Assembly: GCF_015674855.1 (NCBI RefSeq)
Contig: NZ_JADMLG010000011.1
Span: 124,001-188,000 of the forward strand
From: Nocardia bovistercoris
Lineage (GTDB): Bacteria > Actinomycetota > Actinomycetes > Mycobacteriales > Mycobacteriaceae
Length of the DNA stretch: 64,000 bases
Direction of reading: 5' to 3'
Below the pieces are notes generated by a model. That model did not search any database. It had not been told where the DNA came from and worked only from the letters and a program-made list of their open reading frames with translations. The position numbers and the translations under genes are program-made. Below are positions 8,425 through 16,924 of the stretch, piece by piece. The first letter of the stretch is position 1. Each line of letters opens with the position of its first letter.

Positions 8425-9288
8425 GTGACGAGATTGCCGCGCGGACTCGACGCCGCGCTCGGCCGCGTCCACGAACTGCCGACGGCCCCGCAACCCGGCG
8501 CGGTGACCTTGTGTTCGCGCGGACTCGGCCTCGAGCGGCACGGCCCGTCGAAGACGCGCGGACGGCGGGTGCTCGACGCCGTGGATTTCGAGGTGGTCGC
8601 GGGACAGGTGGTGGCGCTGGTCGGGCCCAATGGCGCGGGCAAGTCGACACTGCTGGCGGCGCTGGCGGGCGAACTCACCCCGTCCGAGGGGTCGATCGAA
8701 CTCGACGGCGCACCGCTCACACACTGGACACCGCTGGATATGGCGCGCCGCCGTGCGGTGCTGCCGCAGAGTCACACCGTCGGATTCCCGTTCACCGCGC
8801 GCGAGGTGGTCGCGATGGGCCGGGCGCCGTGGGCACGAACCACACGCGCCGACCGCGATGAAGAGGCTGTCGACGCGGCGCTCACGGCGGCGGATGTGCG
8901 CCACCTCGCGGCCCGCCCCTTCCCCACGCTGTCCGGCGGCGAACGCGCGCGGGTGGCGCTGGCCAGGGTGCTCGCCCAGGACACCACCACGCTGCTGCTC
9001 GACGAACCGACGGCGGCACTGGACCTGGGCCATCAGGAATCGGTCCTCACCTTGGCGACCGCACGGGCCGCCGCGGGCGCCGCCGTCGTCGTCGTACTGC
9101 ACGACCTCGGCATCGCCGCCGCCTATGCCGACCGCGTGGCGGTACTGGACGAGGGCCGGATCGCCGCCGACGGACCGCCGCGCGAAGTCCTCACCACCGA
9201 CCTTCTCACCCGCGTCTACCGCCACCCGGTCGAGGTGCTCGACCACCCGGTGACCGGCGCGCAGTTGGTCCTCCCGGTCCGCCGCTGA
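8425..9288 (+). CDS. hmuV: Haem/iron ABC transporter ATPase (HmuV-like)
   Basis: A 287-residue cytoplasmic ATPase completing the haem importer. Walker A is VGPNGAGKST near residues 70-80, the signature is TLSGGERAR, Walker B with catalytic Glu is LLLDEPTAALD, and the switch histidine is VLHDLG. Q-loop LPQSHTVGFPFTAREVV is typical of HmuV. About 25 extra N-terminal residues precede the fold. Start is a GTG at 8425 without a strong ribosome binding site. The last 83 bases are overlapped on the other strand by the end of the YrdB-family gene. Confidence 0.9.
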   Translation: MTRLPRGLDAALGRVHELPTAPQPGAVTLCSRGLGLERHGPSKTRGRRVLDAVDFEVVAGQVVALVGPNGAGKSTLLAALAGELTPSEGSIELDGAPLTHWTPLDMARRRAVLPQSHTVGFPFTAREVVAMGRAPWARTTRADRDEEAVDAALTAADVRHLAARPFPTLSGGERARVALARVLAQDTTTLLLDEPTAALDLGHQESVLTLATARAAAGAAVVVVLHDLGIAAAYADRVAVLDEGRIAADGPPREVLTTDLLTRVYRHPVEVLDHPVTGAQLVLPVRR

Positions 9289-9667
9289 CCACATTTCCAC
9301 CGGGCCCACCCACCACCTCCGACACCTCACCGCCCACAAGCCAACGCACAAGCGCGTCCACCACCCACAGCACGAAGAACACCACCCCCGACACCGTCGA
9401 CACCGCGACCGCCCACGCGAGCGCGCCACCCCCGAACCAGATCACCTCCAACAGAACTCGCCACACCCCACGCACCGGAAACCGCGCATCACGTGCCGCC
9501 CCGAACAGCGCCCACATCATGATGAACACCGCGGGCGCGACGACCCCGGCGACCACACGCACCGCGACAGCGGCGGGCAGGGTGAACCCCCAGACGGCAG
9601 CGCCGACGATCACCCCCAGTTCGAGGACGAACATCAGCACCAGGGCAGCACCCCGCACGACTGTCAC
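9206..9667 (-). CDS. YrdB-family (DUF2568) membrane protein
   Basis: A 153-residue membrane protein with four hydrophobic helices (roughly residues 8-30, 36-55, 70-95, 100-115) and the family pattern of a conserved RFPVRGVWRVLLEVIWFGGG stretch between helices 2 and 3. Function is unknown. Family members are usually about 115-120 residues; the remaining C-terminal tail here is Gly/Pro/Arg low complexity and is read antisense through the end of the haem ATPase gene. The start is the GTG at 9667 with GAAGGGA six bases upstream; an in-frame TTG at 9697 would overlap the MMPL stop. It is the last gene of the leftward MMPL operon. Confidence 0.75.
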   Translation of the reverse strand: MTVVRGAALVLMFVLELGVIVGAAVWGFTLPAAVAVRVVAGVVAPAVFIMMWALFGAARDARFPVRGVWRVLLEVIWFGGGALAWAVAVSTVSGVVFFVLWVVDALVRWLVGGEVSEVVGGPGGNVVSGGPGGPTARRSPGGRAPRPGGGRRG

Positions 9668-9693
9668 AGTGTTTCCCTTCGAGATCGGATCGG

Positions 9694-11835
9694 TCAACGC
9701 CAGATCAGCTTCAGCACCGCAGGAGTCAGCAGCATGCGAATGACGGTCGCGTCGAGAACGAGCGCGGCGATCATGCCGTAGGCGATGTACTTCATCAGCA
9801 CCAGATCGGAGAAGCCGAACGCGCCCGTCACCACGATGAGGATCGCGGCCGCCGAAGTGATCACCCCGCCGGTGTGCGCGACCCCGTAACGGATCGCCTC
9901 GGGCGGGTCGGCTCCGTTCGCCCGCGCCTCGGCCACCCGCGACAGCAGGAACACCTCGTAGTCGGTGGACAGACCGAACACCACGGTCACGATCAACGCG
10001 AGCACGGCGAACATGAGCGGCCCCGGCGTGAAGTGGAACAGGTCGGCGCCGTGGCCTTCCACGAAGATCCAGGTGAGTATGCCCAGCGTGGCGACCAGGC
10101 TCAACGCACTCATCGCCACCGCTTTGAGCGCGAGCACGATCGAACCGAACGCGATGTACATGAGCAGCGCGGCAGCCAACGCCAGCATCGCCACGAGCAG
10201 CGGCAGACCCGCGATCAACCCGTTGATGCTGTCGCGTTCCAACGCGGGCACGCCCGCGACCATCACGCGCACACCGGGCGGTTCGGGGATGTCGCGCAGG
10301 GCCGCGATCACCCGGTCGGCGTCGCGTTTGTCCCTGAGCCCAGCGCTGAGCACGTTCACGCCGTCCTTGGTCGGCGCACTCGGCTCGAATCGTCCGGTGA
10401 GCCCGGGGATCTGGTTGGCCTCGTGCCGAATATCGCCGAGCTGCCGCGGATCCGCCCCGACCACAACGAGTTTCAGCGGTTCGGTGCGAAAACTCGGGAA
10501 CAGTTCGTCGAATCGCTCCTGCGCGACGCGGGCCGGATTCTCCGCGGCGAGATACTTCTCACTGATTCCGCCGAATTCGATGTGCCGGAACGGAATCGCC
10601 AAGGCCAGCAGGGCAAGCACGATCGGGATCGTGACCGCCAGCGGCCGAGCCATCGACCACCGGGCCAGCCGGGAGAAGAATCCGGCGTCGATCTGTTCCT
10701 CGGTCTTGGTGCGGGAGAACCGTTTCCACCCGAGGAAGTCGACGCCGCGACCCGCGATGCTCAGCGCGGCGGGCAGGGCGGTCACCGAGAGCAGCGCCGC
10801 GAGCAGCACCGAACTGATGCCGCCGTAGGGCACCGAGCGCAGCACGCCGTTGGGGAAGATGAACAGCGCGGCCAGACTCAGCGCGATGATGGCCGCGGAG
10901 AACACGACGGTGCGCCCGGCGGTGGCGACGGTGCGCGCGGTCGCCTCCTCCACGCTGTGCCCCGCGGCGATTTCCTCACGGAACCTGGTGACGGTGAACA
11001 GCCCGTAGTCGATCGCCAATCCGAGGCTGACCAGCGTCATGACCGTACTGGCGAACACGTTCACGTCGATGAAGTCGGTGAGTCCGCGCATGATGCCCGC
11101 CGTGCCGAGGATCGTCATGCCACCGATCAGCACCGGAAGCAGCGCACCGACCACACCGCCGAAGACGAAGTACAGCAGCAGCGCGACCAGCGGCAACGCG
11201 ATGAGTTCGGCGCGGTGGATGTCGTCCTGCATACCGGTGTTCAGCCCGGCGAGGATCGGCTGCAGGCCCGCCGCCTGCACGGTGGTGCCGCCCGGCCCCG
11301 AGCCGGGCGGGCCGAGCCCGAGATCGTCGACGATGGCCGCGTAGTTCTCGACCGTGGCGGTGCCCTCGCCGCGCAGCCCGACGCTCGCGAACGCGTGGGT
11401 GCGCGAAGCGTCGGTGGCGTCGGCGGCGAAGGGACTGTCCCAGTAGCTGTCGATCTTGAGGACGCGGTCGGGGAAGCGTTCGCGCAGGCTCGCCAACGCG
11501 CCCGTGACCGCGGCGCGGACCGGCGGGTCGTCCACGGTGGCGCCATCGGGAGCGGTGTAGAGCAGGATCAGGTCGCTGTCGGTGTCGCGGCCGAAGGTGG
11601 CGTCGGCGAGTTCGGAGGCGGCCACCGATTCACTGCTCTCGTCGAACCAGCCCTCCTGGGTCAGCCTGCCGGTGAGGTCGCGCCCGTACCAGCCCGACAG
11701 CGCCACCATCAGGCCGAACACGATCAGTACCGCGTAGCGGTTGCGGTGCACGAACCGACCCCATCGCAGCGACGCCGTGTGCACGCGGCGTGGTCCGTCC
11801 GAGGAGGTCGGGGGCGGTGTCCGCAGGCTCACCAC
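9694..11835 (-). CDS. MMPL-family RND transporter
   Basis: A 713-residue inner-membrane RND transporter of the MMPL family, expected to move lipids or small lipophilic compounds using the proton gradient. The layout is one N-terminal helix (about 35-50), a large external loop, five helices (about 210-370), a second helix and external loop, then five helices to the end. Paired helix motifs LVSLGLAIDYGLFTVTRFRE and VVFGLSTDYEVFLLSR contain the Asp-Tyr proton-relay residues in TM4 and TM10. It lacks the long C-terminal domain of mycobacterial MmpL3/11. It starts with a GTG at 11835, 10 bases after the MTB12-like lipoprotein gene, and is followed by the YrdB gene. Confidence 0.92.
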   Translation of the reverse strand: MVSLRTPPPTSSDGPRRVHTASLRWGRFVHRNRYAVLIVFGLMVALSGWYGRDLTGRLTQEGWFDESSESVAASELADATFGRDTDSDLILLYTAPDGATVDDPPVRAAVTGALASLRERFPDRVLKIDSYWDSPFAADATDASRTHAFASVGLRGEGTATVENYAAIVDDLGLGPPGSGPGGTTVQAAGLQPILAGLNTGMQDDIHRAELIALPLVALLLYFVFGGVVGALLPVLIGGMTILGTAGIMRGLTDFIDVNVFASTVMTLVSLGLAIDYGLFTVTRFREEIAAGHSVEEATARTVATAGRTVVFSAAIIALSLAALFIFPNGVLRSVPYGGISSVLLAALLSVTALPAALSIAGRGVDFLGWKRFSRTKTEEQIDAGFFSRLARWSMARPLAVTIPIVLALLALAIPFRHIEFGGISEKYLAAENPARVAQERFDELFPSFRTEPLKLVVVGADPRQLGDIRHEANQIPGLTGRFEPSAPTKDGVNVLSAGLRDKRDADRVIAALRDIPEPPGVRVMVAGVPALERDSINGLIAGLPLLVAMLALAAALLMYIAFGSIVLALKAVAMSALSLVATLGILTWIFVEGHGADLFHFTPGPLMFAVLALIVTVVFGLSTDYEVFLLSRVAEARANGADPPEAIRYGVAHTGGVITSAAAILIVVTGAFGFSDLVLMKYIAYGMIAALVLDATVIRMLLTPAVLKLIWR

Positions 11836-11845
11836 GGCCGCGTTC

Positions 11846-12373
11846 CTATCCGCAGGCCGGGGTGCGGTAGTCGGCCGAACGCAGGATGCCGCACAGGTCG
11901 GTGCGGGAGATCTTCCATTTTCCGTCGATCAGCACGAAGTGGACGACGGTGGTGCGTACCGCCGTTCCGGTGCCGTCCTTGTCGAGGCGCATGGTTGCGG
12001 TGAGGGTGCCGTCGCGATTGTCGAACACCGGGTCGGTGACCCCGTAGACGGCGTGCGGGTTGTCCTGCAACGCCCGGTACATGTCGGGGATGGCGTCGGT
12101 GAACGCGGCGCCGTCCTCGATGAGGGCGGTGCGTTCGCTGTCGGGCAGGGCCGGGTCGAGCGCGCGTTTGATCTGCGCGTCGAGTTCGGCGGCGGTGGGC
12201 AACGGCCGGTGCGCGGCGCTGGAGGATGCCGCGATGGAGGTGGACAGCGCGGCGTTGGCCCGTGAGCGCGCCGCGTCCACCGCCGACTCGTCCTGTGTCG
12301 AATCACAGGCCGAGAGCAGGGCCGCGGCGCCGAGTAGGGCGGCCAGCGCGCGGGACGGTCGTGTGGGGCGCAT
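11846..12373 (-). CDS. MTB12-like lipoprotein
   Basis: A 175-residue secreted lipoprotein. The signal peptide ends in the lipobox AALLSAC at about residue 23. The mature region has an Ala/Ser-rich linker and then a domain of the low-molecular-weight antigen MTB12 type: PTAAELDAQIKRALDPALP, the NPHAVYGVTDPVFDN segment and WKISRTDLCGILR, a cystatin/NTF2-like fold. Role unknown; such proteins sit at the cell surface. The ATG at 12373 (with a GTG one codon earlier) follows the preceding stop by a few bases, and MMPL follows after 20 bases, so lipoprotein and transporter are co-expressed and may work together. Confidence 0.85.
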   Translation of the reverse strand: MRPTRPSRALAALLGAAALLSACDSTQDESAVDAARSRANAALSTSIAASSSAAHRPLPTAAELDAQIKRALDPALPDSERTALIEDGAAFTDAIPDMYRALQDNPHAVYGVTDPVFDNRDGTLTATMRLDKDGTGTAVRTTVVHFVLIDGKWKISRTDLCGILRSADYRTPACG

Positions 12374-12379
12374 CACTAC

Positions 12380-12760
12380 CTACCTACCATCGATGACGGA
12401 GCCGATCCGTCCCAGCAGGGCACGCACGGTCGTGACGTCCCGGTCCGCGGCCGGTTCGACCGGCGCGGCGTCGGGGATCATATCCCGCACCAGCGCCACG
12501 ACACTGCGCTCGTCGTCGAGGTCGACATCGGTGACGCGCGCCCGCCCGACGGCGACCACATCCTCGGGGCCCGGCACGTCGGAATCCGAATCGGCCCGGT
12601 AGATCTCGAGCTCCAGGGTGGATCCGACGGTACGGAAGGCGAAGGGCCGCCCGTTCGCGGTGCGGCCGAAACCGTGTGCGAACGAACCAACGGTAATGTC
12701 GTCTATGGCAAAACCCGCTGGATGGTCGGCTTTCAACCGGATCTCCCCTGAGTTGGTCAT
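12380..12760 (-). CDS. Conserved hypothetical protein (Rv2137c-like by position)
   Basis: A 126-residue soluble protein without recognised domain. It has a beta-rich N-terminal half (IRLKADHPAGFAIDD, FAFRTVGSTLELEIYRAD) and a helical C-terminus (VVALVRDMIPDAAPV and TTVRALLGRIGSVI). No signal peptide or membrane helix. It sits back-to-back with lppL, as Rv2137c does with Rv2138 in M. tuberculosis; homology is inferred mostly from position. It is the first gene of the leftward operon leading to the lipoprotein, MMPL and YrdB genes (3- to 10-base gaps). The start is the ATG at 12760. Confidence 0.65.
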   Translation of the reverse strand: MTNSGEIRLKADHPAGFAIDDITVGSFAHGFGRTANGRPFAFRTVGSTLELEIYRADSDSDVPGPEDVVAVGRARVTDVDLDDERSVVALVRDMIPDAAPVEPAADRDVTTVRALLGRIGSVIDGR

Positions 12761-12886
12761 TGTTTCAACTCTAAGGTAGCCCGCGGCACCGACATTCCGG
12801 GGCCGCCGCGACCCCGGTCGGACGTGATGTCGCATCGGCGTGGTCAGATGATGGGGATACACGTCGTCGGTAGAAGGAGTCGGTGG

Positions 12887-13912
12887 ATGCGCGCTCGCGG
12901 CTCGGTCGCCCACGCGCTCGCGGGTGCGGCGGCGCTGGCATTGCTGGCCGGATGCTCCTCCGATGGCATCGGCCCCGACATCCCCACCCGCGAACCCGCG
13001 ACGGCCGCCGCCGCGCCCGTCCCCACCGCGAATCCCTCCGGCTCGGTCGCATCTTCCGGGCCGATCGCGGACCTGGTCGTCGAATCCGGTAGCGGCAAGC
13101 TCGCGGTGCTTGACACCGCGGGAACCACTCTGTCGATCCTCGACCCCGCCGCGCGCGGCGACAACCCCCCGGGCAGGACCGTCGTGCTGCCCGCGGCGGC
13201 CGCGGCGGTGGCCCAGGGCGCACCCGGCCAGGTCCTGTTGCCCGCGCGCGGGCGCGTGCTGCGCGTCGATCTCGCTTCGGGAGCCGTCACCGAGATCCCG
13301 GTCGAGGGCGACGCCGTCGCCGTGCGCTACCGCGAGGACGGCGCCATGATCGTCGGCGCCGCCGACGGCTCGGTGCGCACGCTCTCCGACGCCGGCGAGG
13401 TGCGCCGCACCGTGACCGGACTCGTGTCGGCCGACGCGGTCGCGCCGGTCGCCGATCGTATCGCCGTACTCGACCGCCACCAGACCTCGGTCACCGAGAT
13501 CGGCGCCGATTCCGACCACCTCGGCCTGGCTCTGCGCGCGGGCGACGGCGCCGCGCGGATGATCGCCGACCACTACGGTCGGGTCATGGTCACCGACACC
13601 GCGGGCGGGGAGCTGCTCGTGTACACGACCGAACCTCTCGTGTTGCGTCAACGATTCCCGGTAGGATCTTCGCCTTACGCACTCGCCTACGATCGACGGT
13701 CCGAAACCGTGTGGGTCACGTGCACGCAGAGCAACGAGGTCCTCGGATTCGATCTGTCGACCGGTATACCGAAGGAAGTGGGTCGCTTCTCCACCGTGCG
13801 CCAACCCGATTCGGTGACCGTCGACGACCGGTCAGGCGACCTGTTCGTCGGTTCCGCGACCGGGGACGGTCTGCAGCGGATAGCCGCGGACGAGCGGAAG
13901 AGAGGGCAGTAG
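12887..13912 (+). CDS. lppL: LppL-like beta-propeller lipoprotein
   Basis: A 341-residue lipoprotein with a signal peptide and lipobox LLAGC at about residue 23, followed by a Pro/Thr/Ala linker and a repeat-rich beta-propeller domain of YVTN/SMP-30 type (for example SSPYALAYDRRSETVWVT and PDSVTVDDRSGDLFVG). Likely anchored outside the membrane; no catalytic role visible. Orthologue of M. tuberculosis Rv2138 by position and length. The ATG at 12887 is chosen because AAGGAG lies 7 bases upstream and the signal peptide begins there; upstream in-frame ATGs would add an unlikely 20-residue leader. The gene stops directly against the DUF5703 start (TAGATG). Confidence 0.87.
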   Translation: MRARGSVAHALAGAAALALLAGCSSDGIGPDIPTREPATAAAAPVPTANPSGSVASSGPIADLVVESGSGKLAVLDTAGTTLSILDPAARGDNPPGRTVVLPAAAAAVAQGAPGQVLLPARGRVLRVDLASGAVTEIPVEGDAVAVRYREDGAMIVGAADGSVRTLSDAGEVRRTVTGLVSADAVAPVADRIAVLDRHQTSVTEIGADSDHLGLALRAGDGAARMIADHYGRVMVTDTAGGELLVYTTEPLVLRQRFPVGSSPYALAYDRRSETVWVTCTQSNEVLGFDLSTGIPKEVGRFSTVRQPDSVTVDDRSGDLFVGSATGDGLQRIAADERKRGQ

Positions 13913-14161
13913 ATGGCGCCGAACACCTCCCGCGGGGCTTTACCGGCGAACTGGGAGACCACCAACGACGACTACGAATATGTGCCGCTGCGACTACCGA
14001 AGGACGTCAGCCGCGTGACCGCCTCGATGCGTCTGGCCATCCAGGCCGAATTCGGCGGGTGGGAGCTGTCGCGGGTGCGCGCCTACACCGACGGCAGCCG
14101 CAGAGTGCTGTTGCGCAGACGAAAATCGGCGGCGCTACCCCAGCCGGAACCGGGGATGTGA
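13913..14161 (+). CDS. DUF5703 small protein
   Basis: An 82-residue soluble protein of the DUF5703 family, function unknown. Features are the acidic WETTNDDYEYVPLRLPKDV segment and a helix ASMRLAIQAEFGGWELSRVR followed by an Arg-rich strand. It starts on the base after the lppL stop and ends just before pyrD, so it is translated from the same message. The same lppL-small protein-pyrD arrangement is usual in Mycobacteriales. Confidence 0.8.
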   Translation: MAPNTSRGALPANWETTNDDYEYVPLRLPKDVSRVTASMRLAIQAEFGGWELSRVRAYTDGSRRVLLRRRKSAALPQPEPGM

Positions 14162-14169
14162 CGCCGCCG

Positions 14170-15246
14170 ATGTACGCATGGGTGCTGCGCCTGATGTTCC
14201 TGTTCCCGCCGGAGCGGATCCACCACCTCGCCTTCGCGGCGATGCGTCTGGCCGCGCGTTTCGCGCCGACGCGCGCGCTGCTGGCCCGGTTGCTCGTCAG
14301 CGACGATCCGATCCTGCGCAACACCGCGTTCGGCGTCGACTTCCCCGCACCGCTCGGCTTGGCCGCCGGATTCGACAAGAACGCCGACGGCGTCGACGTC
14401 TGGGGCACGCTCGGCTGGGGGTTCGCGGAGATCGGCACCGTCACGGCGCGGGCGCAGCCAGGCAACCCGACCCCGAGGCTGTTCCGGCTGCCCGCCGACC
14501 GAGCGCTGATCAACCGCATGGGGTTCAACAACCACGGCGCGGCCCGCGCCGCCGAACAGTTGCACGCCCGCGCCGGTTCGGTGCCCATCGGCGCGAACAT
14601 CGGCAAGACCAAGGTGGTCGAACCCGCCGACGCCGCCGCCGATTACGCGACCAGCGCCGGGCTGCTCGGCCCGCTGGCCGATTTCGTCGTGGTCAATGTC
14701 AGCTCGCCGAACACGCCGGGACTGCGCGATCTGCAGGCCGTGGAATCGCTGCGCCCGGTGCTGCGCGCGGTACTGGACAAGGTTTCGGTGCCGGTGCTGG
14801 TCAAGATCGCGCCCGACCTGTCCGACGACGACATCGACGCGGTCGCCGATCTCGCCGTCGAACTGGGCCTCGCGGGCATCGTCGCCACCAACACCACCGT
14901 CGGCCGCGCGGGCCTGCGCACCGACGCCCGCGAGGTCGCCGCGCTCGGCGCGGGCGGACTGTCCGGCCCGCCGGTGGCCGACCGCTCACTCGAGGTGCTG
15001 CGCCGCCTGTACCGCCGGGTCGGCGATCGGGTGGTGCTGATCTCGGTGGGCGGCATCGAGACTCCCGCGCAGGCGTTCGAGCGGATCCTCGCGGGCGCGA
15101 CGCTGCTGCAGGGCTACACCGGCTTCATCTACGGCGGCCCGTTCTGGACCCGCGTCATCCACCGCGGCCTCGCCCAGCGGTTGCGCGCGCAGGGCTTCGG
15201 GTCGATCGCCGAGGCGATCGGCGCCGAACACGCCACCAGGACCTGA
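14170..15246 (+). CDS. pyrD: Dihydroorotate dehydrogenase, class 2 (quinone)
   Basis: A 358-residue membrane-associated flavoprotein that oxidises dihydroorotate to orotate, passing electrons to quinone, in pyrimidine synthesis. The N-terminal amphipathic helix (residues 1-35) is the quinone/membrane domain. FMN and substrate motifs are intact: FPAPLGLAAGFDKNADG, NRMGFNNHGA, the NVSSPNTPGLRDLQ loop with the catalytic serine of class 2 enzymes, ATNTTVGR, and ISVGGI near the FMN phosphate. I chose the ATG at 14170, which matches the M. tuberculosis start; a GTG at 14158 overlapping the previous stop is the alternative. It converges with the next gene after 19 bases. Confidence 0.97.
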   Translation: MYAWVLRLMFLFPPERIHHLAFAAMRLAARFAPTRALLARLLVSDDPILRNTAFGVDFPAPLGLAAGFDKNADGVDVWGTLGWGFAEIGTVTARAQPGNPTPRLFRLPADRALINRMGFNNHGAARAAEQLHARAGSVPIGANIGKTKVVEPADAAADYATSAGLLGPLADFVVVNVSSPNTPGLRDLQAVESLRPVLRAVLDKVSVPVLVKIAPDLSDDDIDAVADLAVELGLAGIVATNTTVGRAGLRTDAREVAALGAGGLSGPPVADRSLEVLRRLYRRVGDRVVLISVGGIETPAQAFERILAGATLLQGYTGFIYGGPFWTRVIHRGLAQRLRAQGFGSIAEAIGAEHATRT

Positions 15247-15265
15247 CACCCCCGGATCTCGCGTG

Positions 15266-15658
15266 TCAGCCGAACACCTTCGGCGGTTCGATGACACGCA
15301 GATGCGCGCGCCGACTCGCGCGGTCACCTCCGGCGTGCCCGCCGCGCACGCGCGGCGTCACCTCGAATTCCTCGGCCATGCGGGCCAGGATGCGGGTGGA
15401 CAACACCAGGATCACCTGTTCGGCGGGCAGCCCCAACGCCGCGGCGCCCGCCTCGACCGCCGCGTGCAGCATCGGGTCGTCGACCCGGGTCGGATCGCTG
15501 AGCAGTTCGTCGGTCTCCATGCCCGCGCGCGCCTGGTCGCGGGTCAGCGCGCGGTCCGGCAGCCAGCTCAGCCGCCACCGCGCCGCGCCGTCTTCGCGGC
15601 GCGCGCATTCCGGGGTTATGTCACTGGTCATCATCGATGCGGAGATATAAACGGTCAT
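15266..15658 (-). CDS. Small hypothetical protein, paralogue A
   Basis: A 130-residue protein I do not recognise. It is clearly paralogous to the gene at 16123-16527: both begin MTVY, continue MTSD, then share RLSW, LTR(D/E)QA, a DELLSDP/DELVSNP segment and a long Ala-rich helix ending in an ILARM/MIARS motif. No signal peptide or membrane helix; the core (residues 25-100) looks all-helical. The start at the ATG 15658 is supported by conservation of the first residues in the paralogue, although the ribosome binding site is weak. The upstream 300 bases also share blocks with the paralogue's upstream region. Confidence 0.7.
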   Translation of the reverse strand: MTVYISASMMTSDITPECARREDGAARWRLSWLPDRALTRDQARAGMETDELLSDPTRVDDPMLHAAVEAGAAALGLPAEQVILVLSTRILARMAEEFEVTPRVRGGHAGGDRASRRAHLRVIEPPKVFG

Positions 15659-16122
15659 CGCTGCTTTCGTGCTCGGGCGGCATCGGATGCCGCTCGGACT
15701 TTTCCGGTCGACCGCCACGACGAAGTCGCGTCGTGTGATGGCGCCGGCATGCCTGGGTGCTGACGATTTCGCCGAAATCGTCCCCGCGGGTGCGTGAGCG
15801 GCGGCCTCGGCGGTGCATCCCCGCCGTGGCCGCCCGCGATCACGGATGTCCGGGCCGAACATCCCCTCGATATATGTGTTCCGAACCGATCGTGTGCGTC
15901 GCGATCGCGCGTGTCCGCATCGATATCGCTGCGATCGCGTTGACCATTCGTGTGAACCAGACCCTCCCTGACTGGCGGGTGTCTCCGACACCCGATACCA
16001 GTGTCTCGCCATCGCCGCGCCCGCGCCACCCGAATTCTTCCGGCTATCCTCGCGCGGATCCCCGAATTCCTTCTCCACATGCGGTTTCGGATCTTGTCAA
16101 CGACCCCGGCACTCCACCGGCA
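15659..16122. other. Long upstream region of paralogue A
   Basis: No supported gene. It contains GGGTGCTGACGAT at 15755-15767 and ACCAGACCCTCCC at 15956-15968, both repeated upstream of paralogue B, the first at almost the same distance from the start codon (about 97 bases). It also holds an inverted repeat CGGGTGTC-TCC-GACACCCG at 15976-15994. These look like duplicated regulatory sequence. Confidence 0.5.
15976..15994. promoter_or_regulatory. Inverted repeat, possible operator
   Basis: Perfect 8-base arms CGGGTGTC and GACACCCG around a 3-base centre, with outer ACTGG...CCAGT matching at 15971-16002. It lies 318 bases upstream of paralogue A, in its duplicated upstream region. No T-run follows, so an operator is more likely than a terminator. 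Confidence 0.4.
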
Positions 16123-16527
16123 TCATCGGGTGGACACGTGCGCGACCGCCCCGACCGCCATGGGTCCGCGCGCGGCGGCCGACAGCCGCGGACTCGCGAG
16201 GGGTCCGCCCGCGGACGGCGAAACCCGCTGCTCCCCCTGCGATCGGGCGATCATTTCGCGCGCGAGCAGCACGACGGCGTCCCGCCAGTCGATGCCGAGG
16301 ACGTCGGCGCGGTCGGCGATCGCGGCGTGGGCGACGGCGTCGGCGACCAGATCCGGATTGCTGACCAGTTCGTCGAGCTCCAAACCGGCCACGGCCTGTT
16401 CGCGGGTGAGGCGACGGTCGGCGAACCAGCTCAACCGCCAGTCCCGCGCACCCGATCCGTCGCGCCGGTAGGCGTATTCGGGTGATCTGTCGCTGGTCAT
16501 CGTCCAAGGGGTGGCGTAAACGGTCAT
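16123..16527 (-). CDS. Small hypothetical protein, paralogue B
   Basis: A 134-residue protein of unknown function, paralogue of 15266-15658. Shared positions are the MTVY start, MTSD, the RLSWFADRRLTREQA core, LELDELVSNP, and an Ala-rich helical segment with LLAREMIARS. The C-terminal 30 residues (SPSAGGPLASPRLS and beyond) diverge and are low complexity. The start ATG at 16527 has a strong GGAGGA 3-4 bases upstream. The two copies lie in the same orientation 464 bases apart, interrupting the pyrD-to-PEBP gene order known from mycobacteria. Confidence 0.75.
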   Translation of the reverse strand: MTVYATPWTMTSDRSPEYAYRRDGSGARDWRLSWFADRRLTREQAVAGLELDELVSNPDLVADAVAHAAIADRADVLGIDWRDAVVLLAREMIARSQGEQRVSPSAGGPLASPRLSAAARGPMAVGAVAHVSTR

Positions 16528-16924
16528 GGATCCTCCGGTATCACGCGCTCGCGCAGCTCCGCGGAGTACTGTTCGAGCGGAATTCAGCATGCTCCGACAC
16601 CGTGTTCGCGTGTCGGTACGACGAAGGTGCTGACGATCTCCGTGAGGCCCATCCCGTATCGGCGGAAACCGCGCGCCACGAGCATCACTCTCATCACCAG
16701 ACCCTCCCGAGTTCCTGGTGGGCGATCAGACGCCTGACTACAGTGTCGCCGGTCGAACGTGAAATCGCTACTACCCGCATGCCATTTGACATCTCGATGG
16801 TGTCAATTGGCATGACACTCACGGGAATATCCCGGAATCGGCTGGCTAAACACCTGGCCGCGACCTATGGTTGACATGACGGGACAACGTATGGGCAACG
16901 ACCGTGCGGGGGTGGATTCCGCCT
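16528..16924. other. Divergent regulatory region, paralogue B / PfkB-fold gene
   Basis: No supported gene. It contains the repeat blocks shared with paralogue A (AGGTGCTGACGATCTC at 16625-16640, ACCAGACCCTCCC at 16696-16708), a large imperfect palindrome at 16779-16813, and a smaller CGGGA-ATA-TCCCG repeat at 16822-16834. Confidence 0.5.
16779..16813. promoter_or_regulatory. 35-bp imperfect palindrome, candidate operator
   Basis: Left arm ATGCCATTTGACATC and right arm (reverse complement) ATGCCAATTGACACC match at 13 of 15 positions around a 5-base centre. Each arm contains TTGACA, a -35-like hexamer, on opposite strands. It is a local AT-rich island between paralogue B and the PfkB-fold gene, well placed to control both. 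The regulator is unknown. Confidence 0.5.

Noticed and set aside
9874..12003. 709-codon forward frame antisense to the MMPL gene
   Set aside because: Arg/His/Glu-rich composition without domains; the reverse strand has a clear RND transporter.
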